DNA from: a virus
Direction: 5' to 3' (one strand)
Virus record (IMG/VR): IMGVR_UViG_3300038466_000036
Coordinates: 1-55,548 of that record
DNA: 55,548 nt
The notes under the pieces were generated by a model. It searched no databases. It was not told where the DNA came from and saw only the letters and a list, made by a program, of their open reading frames with translations. The stretch's first letter is position 1; each line of letters begins with the position of its first letter. Made by a program: the position numbers and the translations under genes. Shown in pieces: positions 25,179 through 34,144 of this stretch.

Positions 25179-25869
25179 TGTACACGGAGAATGGAACCAT
25201 CTGAATAAACACATAGATATCTACAAACCAGATATTCTTTTTATCTGTGGCGATTTCGGATGGTGGCCCCATTTTCACGGTAGTACAAAGTTTGATGGCT
25301 CGGGTAAGCCATGGAACCAGTATGGTATTATAAATCCAAGTACCAAGATTTACTGGTGTGACGGCAACCACGAAAACCACGACGATTTGGATAATCTGGT
25401 ATCAAAACACGGAATAATTCCGATTGAAATCATGAAAGATGTTTACTATATGCCCCGTGGATCTGTATTAACAATTAATAATAAAAATGTTTTATTCTTT
25501 GGCGGCGCAAACAGTATTGATAAAAACTCAAGGATTCAAGGGGTAACGTGGTGGCCCCAGGAAGTTATCTCTTATACAGATTTTCAAAGAATAGGAGATA
25601 TCTATACGGAAATAGATGTTGTTGTTTCTCATACCTGTCCCGAATCTGTATTCGATCATGATGCGTTTAAAAAGAAAGTTTCGCATTATGAACTGGAAAA
25701 CGATCCCAGCAGAACCGCTCTACAGGCAATATTGGAAATCTATCACCCAAGCGTTTGGGTATCCGGTCACTGGCATGATAATATGAATATGCAAATAAAC
25801 AACACATCCTTCCATATTATCGATTGTATCTATACAAATAACTATTTAGATATTAGTAGCTATTTTTAA
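25156..25869 (+). CDS. calcineurin-like metallophosphoesterase
   Basis: 237 residues with the complete set of metal-binding motifs in order: GDVHG near residue 8, CGDFG near 32, GNHE near 73, a conserved His in VVSHTCPE and GHWH near 205. Such enzymes hydrolyse phosphomonoesters or diesters of proteins, nucleotides or nucleic acids. It is expressed from the AT-rich box at 24934, separate from structural genes. Substrate unknown. Confidence 0.88.
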   Translation: MIIHAIGDVHGEWNHLNKHIDIYKPDILFICGDFGWWPHFHGSTKFDGSGKPWNQYGIINPSTKIYWCDGNHENHDDLDNLVSKHGIIPIEIMKDVYYMPRGSVLTINNKNVLFFGGANSIDKNSRIQGVTWWPQEVISYTDFQRIGDIYTEIDVVVSHTCPESVFDHDAFKKKVSHYELENDPSRTALQAILEIYHPSVWVSGHWHDNMNMQINNTSFHIIDCIYTNNYLDISSYF

Positions 25870-25877
25870 AAATCCGG

Positions 25878-25904
25878 TTTTATTATATATATATTAAATA
25901 ATAA
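25878..25904 (+). promoter_or_regulatory. AT-rich promoter box
   Basis: Copy of the AT box with an extra AT dinucleotide in the TATATA run. It begins nine bases after the esterase stop and precedes an apparent RNA transcript rather than a normal gene. Confidence 0.55.
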
Positions 25905-26000
25905 GTATAAGTATTTAACTCTTATCGCTTCTCACCACCGCACCGGCCAGACGAAACTCGGCGAAACACGGCAGTAGAAGCGGGAAAGGAGGTCTCCGCT

Positions 26001-26024
26001 ATGTATTTTAGCGGCTTTGCGTAG
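26001..26024 (+). CDS. 7-codon ORF with strong ribosome site
   Basis: AAGGAGG is seven bases before ATG; the peptide would be MYFSGFA. The start lies inside a small hairpin. It may be a leader peptide or only a ribosome-binding decoy. It resembles the tiny ORF at 3621 in having its own promoter box and terminator. Confidence 0.35.
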   Translation: MYFSGFA

Positions 26025-26071
26025 TTAGGATGCAAATAGACCTACATTGCGACGACAAGCGCCACGCCTTG

Positions 26072-26140
26072 GGGGGTAGGGACATCGGGGAAGCGCATCC
26101 GTCTAAACGGAAATGTGACTACCGATTTATCCCTACCCCC
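26072..26140 (+). terminator. terminator-like hairpin with large loop
   Basis: GGGGGTAGGGA pairs perfectly with TCCCTACCCCC over a 47-base structured loop, followed by TCTTT. It ends the RNA-like transcript and lies 43 bases from the convergent sheath gene stop. Confidence 0.6.
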
Positions 26141-26182
26141 TCTTTAACATCCACAAACATCTTAATTATTCTTTATCATTTT

Positions 26183-27865
26183 TTACTTAATGTAGAAGTT
26201 CAGATCGATCTGTCTGGTCGTCGGGGTCGGATACAAGGTAACATTCACATGGAATTTTTCCTGCTTTAATTCGTAATCCGTAGCACTGACTTCGACATCG
26301 AAATTCATCAATCCGCGTTTTTCTTTAATCTGTGTCAAGAAAATAGAAATCTCGTTGGATACTTTTTCCCATGTATAAGAATCGTTTTGTTCCCAGATAT
26401 AGAATTTACAGAATTGTTCCAATGCTCTCTTAATATATAACACTAACATCATAATATTAAATGATTGTAATTTACTTGCTCTCTTCTGGGTTGTTTTCTG
26501 TTCCCACACAGTATAACCAACATTGAATTTCACAATGTAGTTCAACTGTGCAAGGGTCATATTCTCTCTATCGCCAAGAAGAGGATTAAATCTAAGTTCT
26601 TTGATACTGTCGATAGTCGCCCGGTTATAACCGGCGGGAGCATACCAAAGTTCCGCATTGTTTACCGTATATGGTATAATACTCGCCATATGATAAACAG
26701 GACTGACCCAAACATCTTTTCCTGTCCAAGAGTCAAAGATCTTGGAGTATGGTTCCCATAGACCCATGTACTTGGAATTAAATGTATGTGTATCTGTACG
26801 TTTGGTAAGCGCCTGGGTAACAGAGTAGTTATCGCCATTATCCATAACAGCCATACAATCAAGTCTTGACGCAATAAGAGCGGCAATACCAAACTTTTTG
26901 ATATCACTTGGATAACCACCATCTAAAACAATATTGAAATAATAATTATCAGTATCCAGAACTTCCTGTAGAAGTTCTCCGTTGGTTTTGGTAAGCTCGC
27001 CTTTATAAGCGGATGTGATAATAGAATCCGCTGTGGTGGTATTGATTGTTCCGTCGCCATTAAACAGAGAACCGGAAGAACCGTTGGATAAACTTACCGG
27101 ACCTGCTTCAAACGGCTGTGAGAAATTAGCACCGTCAGTAATAGCCTGTAAGAGAACCTCTTTGTTAGCCATACACCGAATGTATCTTTCAAACCGATTG
27201 ATAACATCTTCTATAAACATAGATTCGCCAGAATCATCCAAGTCGCGATAATCAAACGATACTTCATAGGTGTTGATAATCTCGTATTGATCATTTCCGT
27301 CTTCATCTTTTGTGGATTGTTTCTGATAAATATCCATTAGATAAATATTTTCTTTTGTTACATCGGGATGTTCGGAAATATCAATCTGGAAATTGTTGTA
27401 GAATTCTCCTCTTCCAATACCGTAGATAACAAAACCGTTATTGGGATTTGCGCCAACAGTAACTAATGTTTCAAGTTCATTTTGAGTTCCAATAGCCGCC
27501 TCTGAAGAGACATTAACGTCGGAAGTACCATCCGGCCCAAGATTTCCGCTTGTCTCCACGGACAAAATCATATTCGCATAATCAGCATCATCAGGAAGCG
27601 GTCTAATAACATACAGGTTGTCGGATTGGGTTAAAAACGAAGAAGCGATGAGCGTGCCCTGCCCATATGCTTTTCCAACATAATTAATATTCGGTTTACC
27701 GAAATCCAGATAGTAATCTCTTGCATTCGTAGCAATCAGTTTATTATCTTCGCCTTGTTCAGAAATAACAACTATAAATCCAATGGTGCTTGGCACGTTT
27801 TGTACATAATCAGAAAGATCAATGATTTTAGTTCTTATACCAGGAGAAACATTGATAGATGGCAT
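26183..27865 (-). CDS. tail sheath protein
   Basis: 560 residues. The N-terminus MPSINVSPGIRTKIIDLSDYV is the classic sheath start, followed by STIGFIVVISEQGEDNK and LTQSDNLYVIRPLP. The C-terminal domain has QLNYIVKFNVGYTVWEQKTTQ, SKLQSFNIMMLVLYIKRALEQF and a final beta hairpin EKFHVNVTLYPT that would form the inter-subunit mesh. The sheath contracts to drive the tube into the cell. It has its own late promoter and is separated from the tube by plus-strand genes. Confidence 0.92.
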   Translation of the reverse strand: MPSINVSPGIRTKIIDLSDYVQNVPSTIGFIVVISEQGEDNKLIATNARDYYLDFGKPNINYVGKAYGQGTLIASSFLTQSDNLYVIRPLPDDADYANMILSVETSGNLGPDGTSDVNVSSEAAIGTQNELETLVTVGANPNNGFVIYGIGRGEFYNNFQIDISEHPDVTKENIYLMDIYQKQSTKDEDGNDQYEIINTYEVSFDYRDLDDSGESMFIEDVINRFERYIRCMANKEVLLQAITDGANFSQPFEAGPVSLSNGSSGSLFNGDGTINTTTADSIITSAYKGELTKTNGELLQEVLDTDNYYFNIVLDGGYPSDIKKFGIAALIASRLDCMAVMDNGDNYSVTQALTKRTDTHTFNSKYMGLWEPYSKIFDSWTGKDVWVSPVYHMASIIPYTVNNAELWYAPAGYNRATIDSIKELRFNPLLGDRENMTLAQLNYIVKFNVGYTVWEQKTTQKRASKLQSFNIMMLVLYIKRALEQFCKFYIWEQNDSYTWEKVSNEISIFLTQIKEKRGLMNFDVEVSATDYELKQEKFHVNVTLYPTPTTRQIDLNFYIK

Positions 27866-27947
27866 ACCTTATATACCTCCAAAAGTCAAAATTAAGAATT
27901 ATATATTCTTTACCAATAAATTGTATATATACCTTATATATACATCC

Positions 27948-27963
27948 TTTTTAAAATTTGTCC
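27948..27963 (-). promoter_or_regulatory. late-type promoter motif GGACAAATTTTAAA
   Basis: Minus-strand copy about 85 bases before the sheath ATG. It diverges from the AT-rich box at 27991, with exactly 28 bases between the facing ends, the same arrangement as at 51588/51631. Confidence 0.65.
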
Positions 27964-27990
27964 TGATCGTAAATACAAAAAAATAAGCTA

Positions 27991-28014
27991 TTTATTATAT
28001 ATATTAAATAATAA
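27991..28014 (+). promoter_or_regulatory. AT-rich promoter box
   Basis: This copy and that at 55366 are identical over 28 bases (27991-28018 and 55366-55393). It drives the zinc ribbon and GC-rich genes. Confidence 0.6.
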
Positions 28015-28016
28015 TC

Positions 28017-28036
28017 ATACGGAATTAATTCCGTAT
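28017..28036 (+). promoter_or_regulatory. 20-bp perfect palindrome after promoter box
   Basis: ATACGGAATTAATTCCGTAT is a perfect palindrome starting three bases after the AT box. It could be an operator for a dimeric regulator or a hairpin at the 5' end of the transcript. Confidence 0.55.
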
Positions 28037-28090
28037 AATGTAAGTATCAACCCACACCATGTTTTTTTAAAATGAAAGAATGGTGAAAGA

Positions 28091-28387
28091 ATGCCTGTAA
28101 TAGTTATCTGTCCGGGATGCGGTAGTCGTGTGTACGATAATAGATTCTGTGAAATCTGCGGAACCTTTTTAACCGATTCGCCCACAGGCACTCCTCCTAT
28201 CGTGTGCGCGTTTTGTGGAGTATTTGCGCACAAAGAGGAAACCCATTGTGGACAATGCAGTTCGCCGTTATATAGGATATGTGGCGGTTGCGGGAAGTTC
28301 TGCTCTTTCCGCGTCAACTATTGCGGATTTTGCGGAAAACAGCTAATCGAAGGACAAGTGAAAAACCAAATCCTTGCCGGTGTTTAA
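28091..28387 (+). CDS. zinc ribbon protein with three paired-Cys modules
   Basis: 98 residues with six C-x2-C pairs: CPGC and CEIC, CAFC and CGQC, CGGC and CGFC. These make three consecutive four-Cys zinc ribbons. Such small proteins bind nucleic acid or RNA polymerase. First gene after the AT box at 27991, so probably expressed early. The partner is unknown. Confidence 0.8.
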   Translation: MPVIVICPGCGSRVYDNRFCEICGTFLTDSPTGTPPIVCAFCGVFAHKEETHCGQCSSPLYRICGGCGKFCSFRVNYCGFCGKQLIEGQVKNQILAGV

Positions 28388-28414
28388 GGTCAAACCGGAA
28401 CGAAGGAGGCTTGC

Positions 28415-29197
28415 ATGCAGGACGCTCAAAAAGTCGACTGGATGATTATTTCCAATGGCACAAAAGAGGTCATCGGAAACATGACTGCCGCCCGTAAGGG
28501 TGTGCAGGACGGAATCCTCGAACTCGGGTTCCCGAGTTTCCTGGATCCGGACAGCAATTTCTGTGACGAGACGATCGCCGAGGCCCGAAAGCTTCGGATT
28601 CGGCAGATCAAACTCGCCACGTTCCCCGATCGTGCCGGGAGGACATGGGCCGTCGAAAAACCCAAGGAACGCGGTTACGAGGTTCTCGGAGAAATCCGGA
28701 GGAACCTGGAAGCGGCGGCCATGACGGTGTGCAACGCCATCGGGTACAAGGCGTGGGTGGTCGAAGAGGCCATGCACACACCCATCTACCAGATCGGCCC
28801 GGAAGGGTTTTCCGCTTTTCTGCACAAAAAGGGGATTACCAAAACCCCGGCGGAAGCCATTGGGTGGGTGAAGGACAAGCTCCGTCCGAATTGGCTCCCG
28901 GACGAGGGCGCCATGTACAAAATGGCGGTATCCGGACCCGTCGAAAGACGGACGGTTTTTACCGCCGAGGAAACCGGAGAGAAAATCGAAACCCCGGAAT
29001 TCGGGGAGTCGTTATATCTAGTTGACCCGGATCCGAGACGCCGGGACAAATCCATCTTCGGCGGCCCTCTCAGGCTTACGATGGCGGGGGTCATCATGAC
29101 CCCGAAGTCGCCGAAAGCCGGAAAGGATACGATACTTCTCTTCCAGTCCCTTGGGTTGGATGTTGTCCAAGGTTCCCGTTCGTCCTACATTCACTAA
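28415..29197 (+). CDS. GC-rich hypothetical protein, 260 aa
   Basis: GGAGG lies six bases before the ATG. The product is soluble, with alternating helices and strands, and has no motif I recognise. Base composition is clearly more GC-rich than neighbouring genes, with C- and G-ending codons favoured. The truncated gene at 55465, after an identical promoter box, has the same look. This could reflect recent transfer or codon selection for strong expression. It ends just before a strong terminator. Confidence 0.7.
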   Translation: MQDAQKVDWMIISNGTKEVIGNMTAARKGVQDGILELGFPSFLDPDSNFCDETIAEARKLRIRQIKLATFPDRAGRTWAVEKPKERGYEVLGEIRRNLEAAAMTVCNAIGYKAWVVEEAMHTPIYQIGPEGFSAFLHKKGITKTPAEAIGWVKDKLRPNWLPDEGAMYKMAVSGPVERRTVFTAEETGEKIETPEFGESLYLVDPDPRRRDKSIFGGPLRLTMAGVIMTPKSPKAGKDTILLFQSLGLDVVQGSRSSYIH

Positions 29198-29204
29198 AAT
29201 CACC

Positions 29205-29241
29205 ATCCGGGGGGATTCCAAATCATCGGATCCCCCCGGAT
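29205..29241 (+). terminator. intrinsic terminator
   Basis: ATCCGGGGGGAT and ATCCCCCCGGAT form a perfect 12-bp stem over a 13-base loop. A T tract starts about 20 bases later. It separates the GC-rich gene from the convergent minus-strand gene ending at 29265 and may serve both. Confidence 0.75.
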
Positions 29242-29264
29242 CCGGAACACCACTCTTTATTTTT

Positions 29265-30017
29265 TTAGAAAAATATATACCAAGTAAAAATCAATTCTCT
29301 TGCGCTGCTTTTTCTAATAGTTGAAAAAGTACATCTTGCGAAAATATTAATATCCGCGTCCAAATAACCAGCCTGGGTTTCGGAACAGAACAAGCCAACC
29401 TCGTTCAAATCAAGATAACCACTACCATTACCTTCGGTAGAGTCAAGAGTAACCTGAATCAAACCAACCAAATAATTATCTCCATAGTAATCAAGCCCGT
29501 CTACAGGATCTGTGGTTAAATCGTCTGTACAAAGAACTTCCGGTCCCACAGGAACATCAGGATCATGTATAAACAATGGGTATCCGCCATCAAACGCCTT
29601 GTATTGATATCCTCCGTCTGTGGTTTCCATATAACTCAATCCTCCAATATCTTCATGAGCGGCAAGACTACAATCTACAAGTTCTGGAGATGCGATATCA
29701 AGGGGATCTCCTCCTACAGGAGTTCCTCCGGTTCCAATACCAAACCATTTAATAGTCCTGTTATACCAATCGGGTCGTACTCCAGTAGCCATATCCATAC
29801 CAAATGCTCTGGACATCAACCAGTTTCTTCCTCTATAAACAATCAAATTTGACTTATCAGTTATAAGTTTAAAATTTTGTTCCCCTTTATCTCTTCCATG
29901 TATCACTACCCGCCCTTTAACAGAACTACGGTTTGATGCCATAGATTTGCCGCTTAGTCTATCTTTAAGATATTTTCTCATATTATCTCTTAAAATGATC
30001 GTCTTAACTTCAGACAT
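29265..30017 (-). CDS. virion structural protein, 250 aa (baseplate or fibre)
   Basis: The second half is beta-rich and contains YLDLNEVGLFCS and a final ARELIFTWYIFF, the kind of ending seen in phage fibre-attachment or baseplate periphery proteins. The start of the mature fold has KWFGIGTGGTPVGGDPLD. It is the last gene of the operon that includes the 1279-residue baseplate-like protein. The precise role is not known. Confidence 0.5.
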   Translation of the reverse strand: MSEVKTIILRDNMRKYLKDRLSGKSMASNRSSVKGRVVIHGRDKGEQNFKLITDKSNLIVYRGRNWLMSRAFGMDMATGVRPDWYNRTIKWFGIGTGGTPVGGDPLDIASPELVDCSLAAHEDIGGLSYMETTDGGYQYKAFDGGYPLFIHDPDVPVGPEVLCTDDLTTDPVDGLDYYGDNYLVGLIQVTLDSTEGNGSGYLDLNEVGLFCSETQAGYLDADINIFARCTFSTIRKSSARELIFTWYIFF

Positions 30018-30043
30018 TAAAATTACCTCCTGCGTTTTGGATT

Positions 30044-30286
30044 CTATAAAACCTGAACCCCCGGTATAGAAACAAGTTGTTGTATCAAAACGTCATCGTC
30101 GGAATATACAATAATTGTTACAAATTCATCATTTATATCAGGTACACAATCCAACGCCCACGACACATCCGGCTTAGTATATGATAAAATATTACCTTCA
30201 TCGTCCACAAAATTTGGTATATCCGGAAGTCCGGAAAAATCCGGGGCGTTATTTTTCCATGGAAACCATAAGCGCGTTTCTCTCAT
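30044..30286 (-). CDS. small virion-operon protein, 80 aa
   Basis: Acidic, Pro-rich N-terminal half (DFSGLPDIPNFVDDEG) and a beta-like C-terminal half. It lies between two structural genes with short gaps and in the same direction. No family recognised. Confidence 0.55.
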   Translation of the reverse strand: MRETRLWFPWKNNAPDFSGLPDIPNFVDDEGNILSYTKPDVSWALDCVPDINDEFVTIIVYSDDDVLIQQLVSIPGVQVL

Positions 30287-30304
30287 AACCAGTTCTCCTA
30301 TGAT

Positions 30305-33300
30305 TTACCATATAGTAAGGTCGTCAATTCCACCATGGTATGTGCCGAACGTGTTATATTCGGACTGTGAGAAATAAATTCCTCCGACATACATCATACC
30401 ATAATTAGTATATGCGCCTAATCCGCCAATTGTTTGGTCTGCTCCTATCTTGGCATTATTATAATATAAAGCATAAGTATCCAATCCAACATCTCTGATT
30501 TCTATATAGGCCCAATTTACTTTGGCGGTTGCAACTGTAACGAGAGTTGTCCATGTTCCGGATACAACCTTCCTCATTTCAACTTTTCCAGTTATACCAT
30601 GATAGTAAGCTATTATACCGTTCCGCGGATTTGACGGGTCGTCGAGATGAGAAACAACACCAAGCAACTCACTCGATGCAACATATATCTTAGCCTTAAC
30701 ACTCTTTCTTCCGGTCATCTCTTTTACGGCAAACACATCTGAAGGACTGATCTTATAATATGCTATAGAATCGTACAGGGCTTTTTTCCCGGCTTCACCA
30801 CCAAGCCCAGGGTTTATTACCAATGCGGATGTCGATGTTACAACTTGTCCGGCGGTTTTTCTTCTCTCATATACGGTTGTTAAACTGAATGTAATATAGT
30901 AAATACCGGCAACGTTGGTATAATCCAATACTACATACGGAGTCACGGCATCTATATTTCTACACGCCGCAGAAAACAAATAAAAATCTCCGGCGGTACA
31001 ACTCATAGGGACGGATTGCGCTACAAAATTATACGCACCGCGTGTACCCTCAAGCGCATAAGTACCATGATAGGACGTGGTGCTTAAAGCTATCGAACCG
31101 TACACCACACTCCAGCCCGTTGTAGTACCTGTTTCAAAATCTCCGTTATTCACTAAGTTGGTTACAGTTCCTTCGTCTCCAGGAGGACTTACGTAATTTG
31201 TGTCATAGAGAGTCAATCTGGCATAACCGTCTTTCAACACCCAACTGGAAGACGCATTTATTAGATTAGAGTCAACCACAGGAGATGCGTTCGTTCCGGT
31301 AAAATCAAAATAAGCATATTCATAATCAAATACTTCAAGGTCATCTATTCCTCCGGCCATACCATTACCAGTACCATATATATCGTCATAGTATTCATAT
31401 TCATAACCGTATACTCCGGAAGGATATATTCCACCAACATACATAGAACCATATCGATCGTAAATATTCATTCCTGTAATCGTCTGGGTAGTGCCTATTT
31501 GGGTATCGTTGTAGTACAAAGCATACTGATCGTGTCCGACATCCCTAATCTCTATATACGCCCAATCAACATATGTTACGGGAGTGTCAATAAGAGTTGT
31601 CCATACAAACGATTCAAGTTTTCTCATCAGAATTCTTGCGGAATCTTCAAAATTATCCTGTTGGATATAAGCAACTATACCATTCGCGGGAAATGTGGAA
31701 TCCATATGTGATACTACTCCGCCCAAATCTCCATATCCAACACATATTCTAGCCTTAACGCTTTTTCTTACCCCGGCCCGCTGTGTATTATACACCATAT
31801 CGGGAGTAAACCTGTACACACAAATATTATCAAATTTAGCATTATCTCCAGGATTAAACGGAGGAGTAGCCGAGTATAAAGACAGAGTACATGTCAGGCT
31901 GCTGTCACTTTCAATCAAATAAGAACCGCACATTAATTCAAAATTTACCGTATCGACAGCAGTCATTTCTTTTGTAAACGTTGAACCGCTTACAGATATT
32001 TTAGCCGGAACAATACCCGCTTTCGCATATCCTGTTATTTTAATATACTCCATTCCCGGAGAAACTATAGTAACGGTGTCTTCAGCCTTTACTTCGGGCA
32101 ACGATGGAAAATTGGCTGTAAGTGTAACTCCATACCCATCTATACCAGGAGCAAAATCATTATTAACAGACATGCTTCCATTATCCATCCACCCGCTGGT
32201 ATTACCACTTTCAAAAAATCCATTTGTTATTTCATTTTCAATTATATAAGGAGCAGCTCCCCTGGGAATTAAATTATTATCATCATACATTAAACTCTTG
32301 GCATAATCGTTTTCAATAACCCAGTTTGGTCCAACATCCAAACCGCCAAAAGATTCATCGTCGAAATCATACAGAAAGTTCCCATATAATTCGGTATTGG
32401 TAATCTCCAAAACATCCCGCATATAAGCATCCAGAATGTTATCATCATGAACTATACTCTCAAGTTCTATGTATATTTCTGTATTTACAATTTCGTCATT
32501 TATAGTTGTCAATCCGTCTAAAAATATCTCTGACGGAGTTACAGACAGGGAGTCGGTAATATCCAACTCATTATCCATTAATAACTCTGTCTGTCCTACA
32601 ACTAAAATATCCATCATATAATGATCAAAATTATTTTCCCTGTGTACATAACTAATTAAATCACCTACAACTATGGTCTGCTCTATATAATCATCATTAA
32701 ACTGATCCCATGAATTGTTACATATATTGTTAGCCGTAGACCATAATTCGTCTTTTTCAAGCTGTGAATCTCCAAGAGGATCTCTAATCTCAAATAATGT
32801 AATAAATTCTTTAACCCTTACTCTATACGGTTTAAAAAAATCTAATACTGGTTTTATACTTTTAATAAACGCTGTTCCTAAAATAACATAAGACAAATAT
32901 GTATCCGAGAAATTATAAATATACACGAATTTGTCTATAGCCAAAAATAGATCTTTAAGAATGAGATCAGGGTCAACATTAGCCGTAAGTTCATCGGTTA
33001 TACTTGTGTATAGAGTTGGATTTATTTCTTGTAGATATTCTGTCCATTTGCCTGATTCATCTAAAAAGAAATCCGGAGCATATCCAAGGAACTTATCCTT
33101 ATGCCCGGCCATAAGTATTTTTTGTTCATCTTTAGTAACCGGTCTTTTCATCACATTGTTGTATTCGGTCATTATAGCCGAAGAATCTATGTTTGGAGTA
33201 CCGTCATCATTGATTAAATTTTCATAATATAAATACATATATTTTGGAAGCGCGGCTACTCCTTCGGGTTCTCCATAATTAAACACGTACAAAACCGATA

Positions 33301-34144
33301 GATACAATTCTAAGAAAGATACTGATAAATTATATCTGCTAAGTGTATATGGTTGATATAATGTTCCCCCGGTGGACCAGTTATCAAATTCATCTTGAGC
33401 AAATTTGTTAATAACAGAAAGTGCCGGATAAATATTAGATAATGATAACGACCCGCTAAGAGAAATATAAGGTGTAATCGATGGTAATGCAATAACTGAT
33501 TTATTATAGTAATCTTCAAGTTCCGCTAAAGATATTTGCCATAAAGGATCCTCAGATACAAAATATTCATAATCTAAAGATATTTGTCTCTCATTGGAAT
33601 TTAAAGGCCATACTACTTTGTTTTTAGCTACAAAATCGCCGTTGTTTATTTTATGTATCCACCATTCATATATCTTAATATTATTGAGGCCGAAAAATTC
33701 CAATACACTGGCAAGGGTTCTTGGTGTACCTTTTTTATTATAAAAATTCACGAGTTCCTGTAAAAACGTTATTTTATCATCCGCCTCTACTATACGATCC
33801 GCATAAGGAAAACCAAATCCTTTTATCACCTCGTTTATAGCGTCATCGGAAAGGTTATACGGATCGGAATAATATCTCGATTGTCTTATCAACGCTTTAT
33901 GAGTGGAATACCAATCGATTAAAAATTTTCTTACTCTTTTATGGTCTGGAGTAAGAGACGCTACCTGATCTATAATATTTCTAAAAAAATGATCGGTTTT
34001 CCCTTTTTCAGAAAAAGCCATCTGTTTAAGTTTATCATCCAAATTTCTATTTACAGGATTATCACTCGTTCTAAGACTTTCAAGAAGATCAAAAAATAAT
34101 TTAGTTCTCTCATGAACTTCATTGCTATTCAGGAGGGATGGCAT
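30305..34144 (-). CDS. large baseplate wedge-like protein (gp7 type) with duplicated LamG-like C-terminal domains
   Basis: I choose the ATG at 34144, preceded by GGAG six bases upstream, over the GTG at 34171; this gives 1279 residues. The N-terminal region contains YNLSDDAINEVIKGFGFPYADRIV, FYNKKGTPRTLASVLEFFGL and IKIYEWWIHK, a pattern found in large-phage baseplate proteins resembling T4 gp7. From about residue 640 there are two related halves of about 300 residues, each with a jelly-roll-like domain ending in MYVGGIY and GGIDDL, like LamG/concanavalin sugar-binding folds. These halves probably bind the cell surface. It overlaps the upstream gene by 20 bases. Confidence 0.55.
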   Translation of the reverse strand: MPSLLNSNEVHERTKLFFDLLESLRTSDNPVNRNLDDKLKQMAFSEKGKTDHFFRNIIDQVASLTPDHKRVRKFLIDWYSTHKALIRQSRYYSDPYNLSDDAINEVIKGFGFPYADRIVEADDKITFLQELVNFYNKKGTPRTLASVLEFFGLNNIKIYEWWIHKINNGDFVAKNKVVWPLNSNERQISLDYEYFVSEDPLWQISLAELEDYYNKSVIALPSITPYISLSGSLSLSNIYPALSVINKFAQDEFDNWSTGGTLYQPYTLSRYNLSVSFLELYLSVLYVFNYGEPEGVAALPKYMYLYYENLINDDGTPNIDSSAIMTEYNNVMKRPVTKDEQKILMAGHKDKFLGYAPDFFLDESGKWTEYLQEINPTLYTSITDELTANVDPDLILKDLFLAIDKFVYIYNFSDTYLSYVILGTAFIKSIKPVLDFFKPYRVRVKEFITLFEIRDPLGDSQLEKDELWSTANNICNNSWDQFNDDYIEQTIVVGDLISYVHRENNFDHYMMDILVVGQTELLMDNELDITDSLSVTPSEIFLDGLTTINDEIVNTEIYIELESIVHDDNILDAYMRDVLEITNTELYGNFLYDFDDESFGGLDVGPNWVIENDYAKSLMYDDNNLIPRGAAPYIIENEITNGFFESGNTSGWMDNGSMSVNNDFAPGIDGYGVTLTANFPSLPEVKAEDTVTIVSPGMEYIKITGYAKAGIVPAKISVSGSTFTKEMTAVDTVNFELMCGSYLIESDSSLTCTLSLYSATPPFNPGDNAKFDNICVYRFTPDMVYNTQRAGVRKSVKARICVGYGDLGGVVSHMDSTFPANGIVAYIQQDNFEDSARILMRKLESFVWTTLIDTPVTYVDWAYIEIRDVGHDQYALYYNDTQIGTTQTITGMNIYDRYGSMYVGGIYPSGVYGYEYEYYDDIYGTGNGMAGGIDDLEVFDYEYAYFDFTGTNASPVVDSNLINASSSWVLKDGYARLTLYDTNYVSPPGDEGTVTNLVNNGDFETGTTTGWSVVYGSIALSTTSYHGTYALEGTRGAYNFVAQSVPMSCTAGDFYLFSAACRNIDAVTPYVVLDYTNVAGIYYITFSLTTVYERRKTAGQVVTSTSALVINPGLGGEAGKKALYDSIAYYKISPSDVFAVKEMTGRKSVKAKIYVASSELLGVVSHLDDPSNPRNGIIAYYHGITGKVEMRKVVSGTWTTLVTVATAKVNWAYIEIRDVGLDTYALYYNNAKIGADQTIGGLGAYTNYGMMYVGGIYFSQSEYNTFGTYHGGIDDLTIW

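Larger units (their letters stand above)
25905..26140 (+). ncRNA. candidate structured RNA or leader transcript
   Basis: No ORF of normal size lies in these 236 bases, yet the sequence is GC-rich compared with its surroundings and is bounded by a promoter box and a strong hairpin. It contains a perfect ribosome site with a 7-codon ORF (26001-26024), a hairpin CCGCTA/TAGCGG over the ORF start (25996-26014), and small stems inside the final hairpin loop (CCG/CGG at 26099-26110). It could be a regulatory RNA. I do not recognise its family. Confidence 0.45.

Noticed and set aside
28343-29221. Alternative frames across the GC-rich gene
   Set aside because: GC-rich sequence has few stops, so long shadow frames are expected. 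Only 28415-29197 has a good ribosome site and fits before the terminator.
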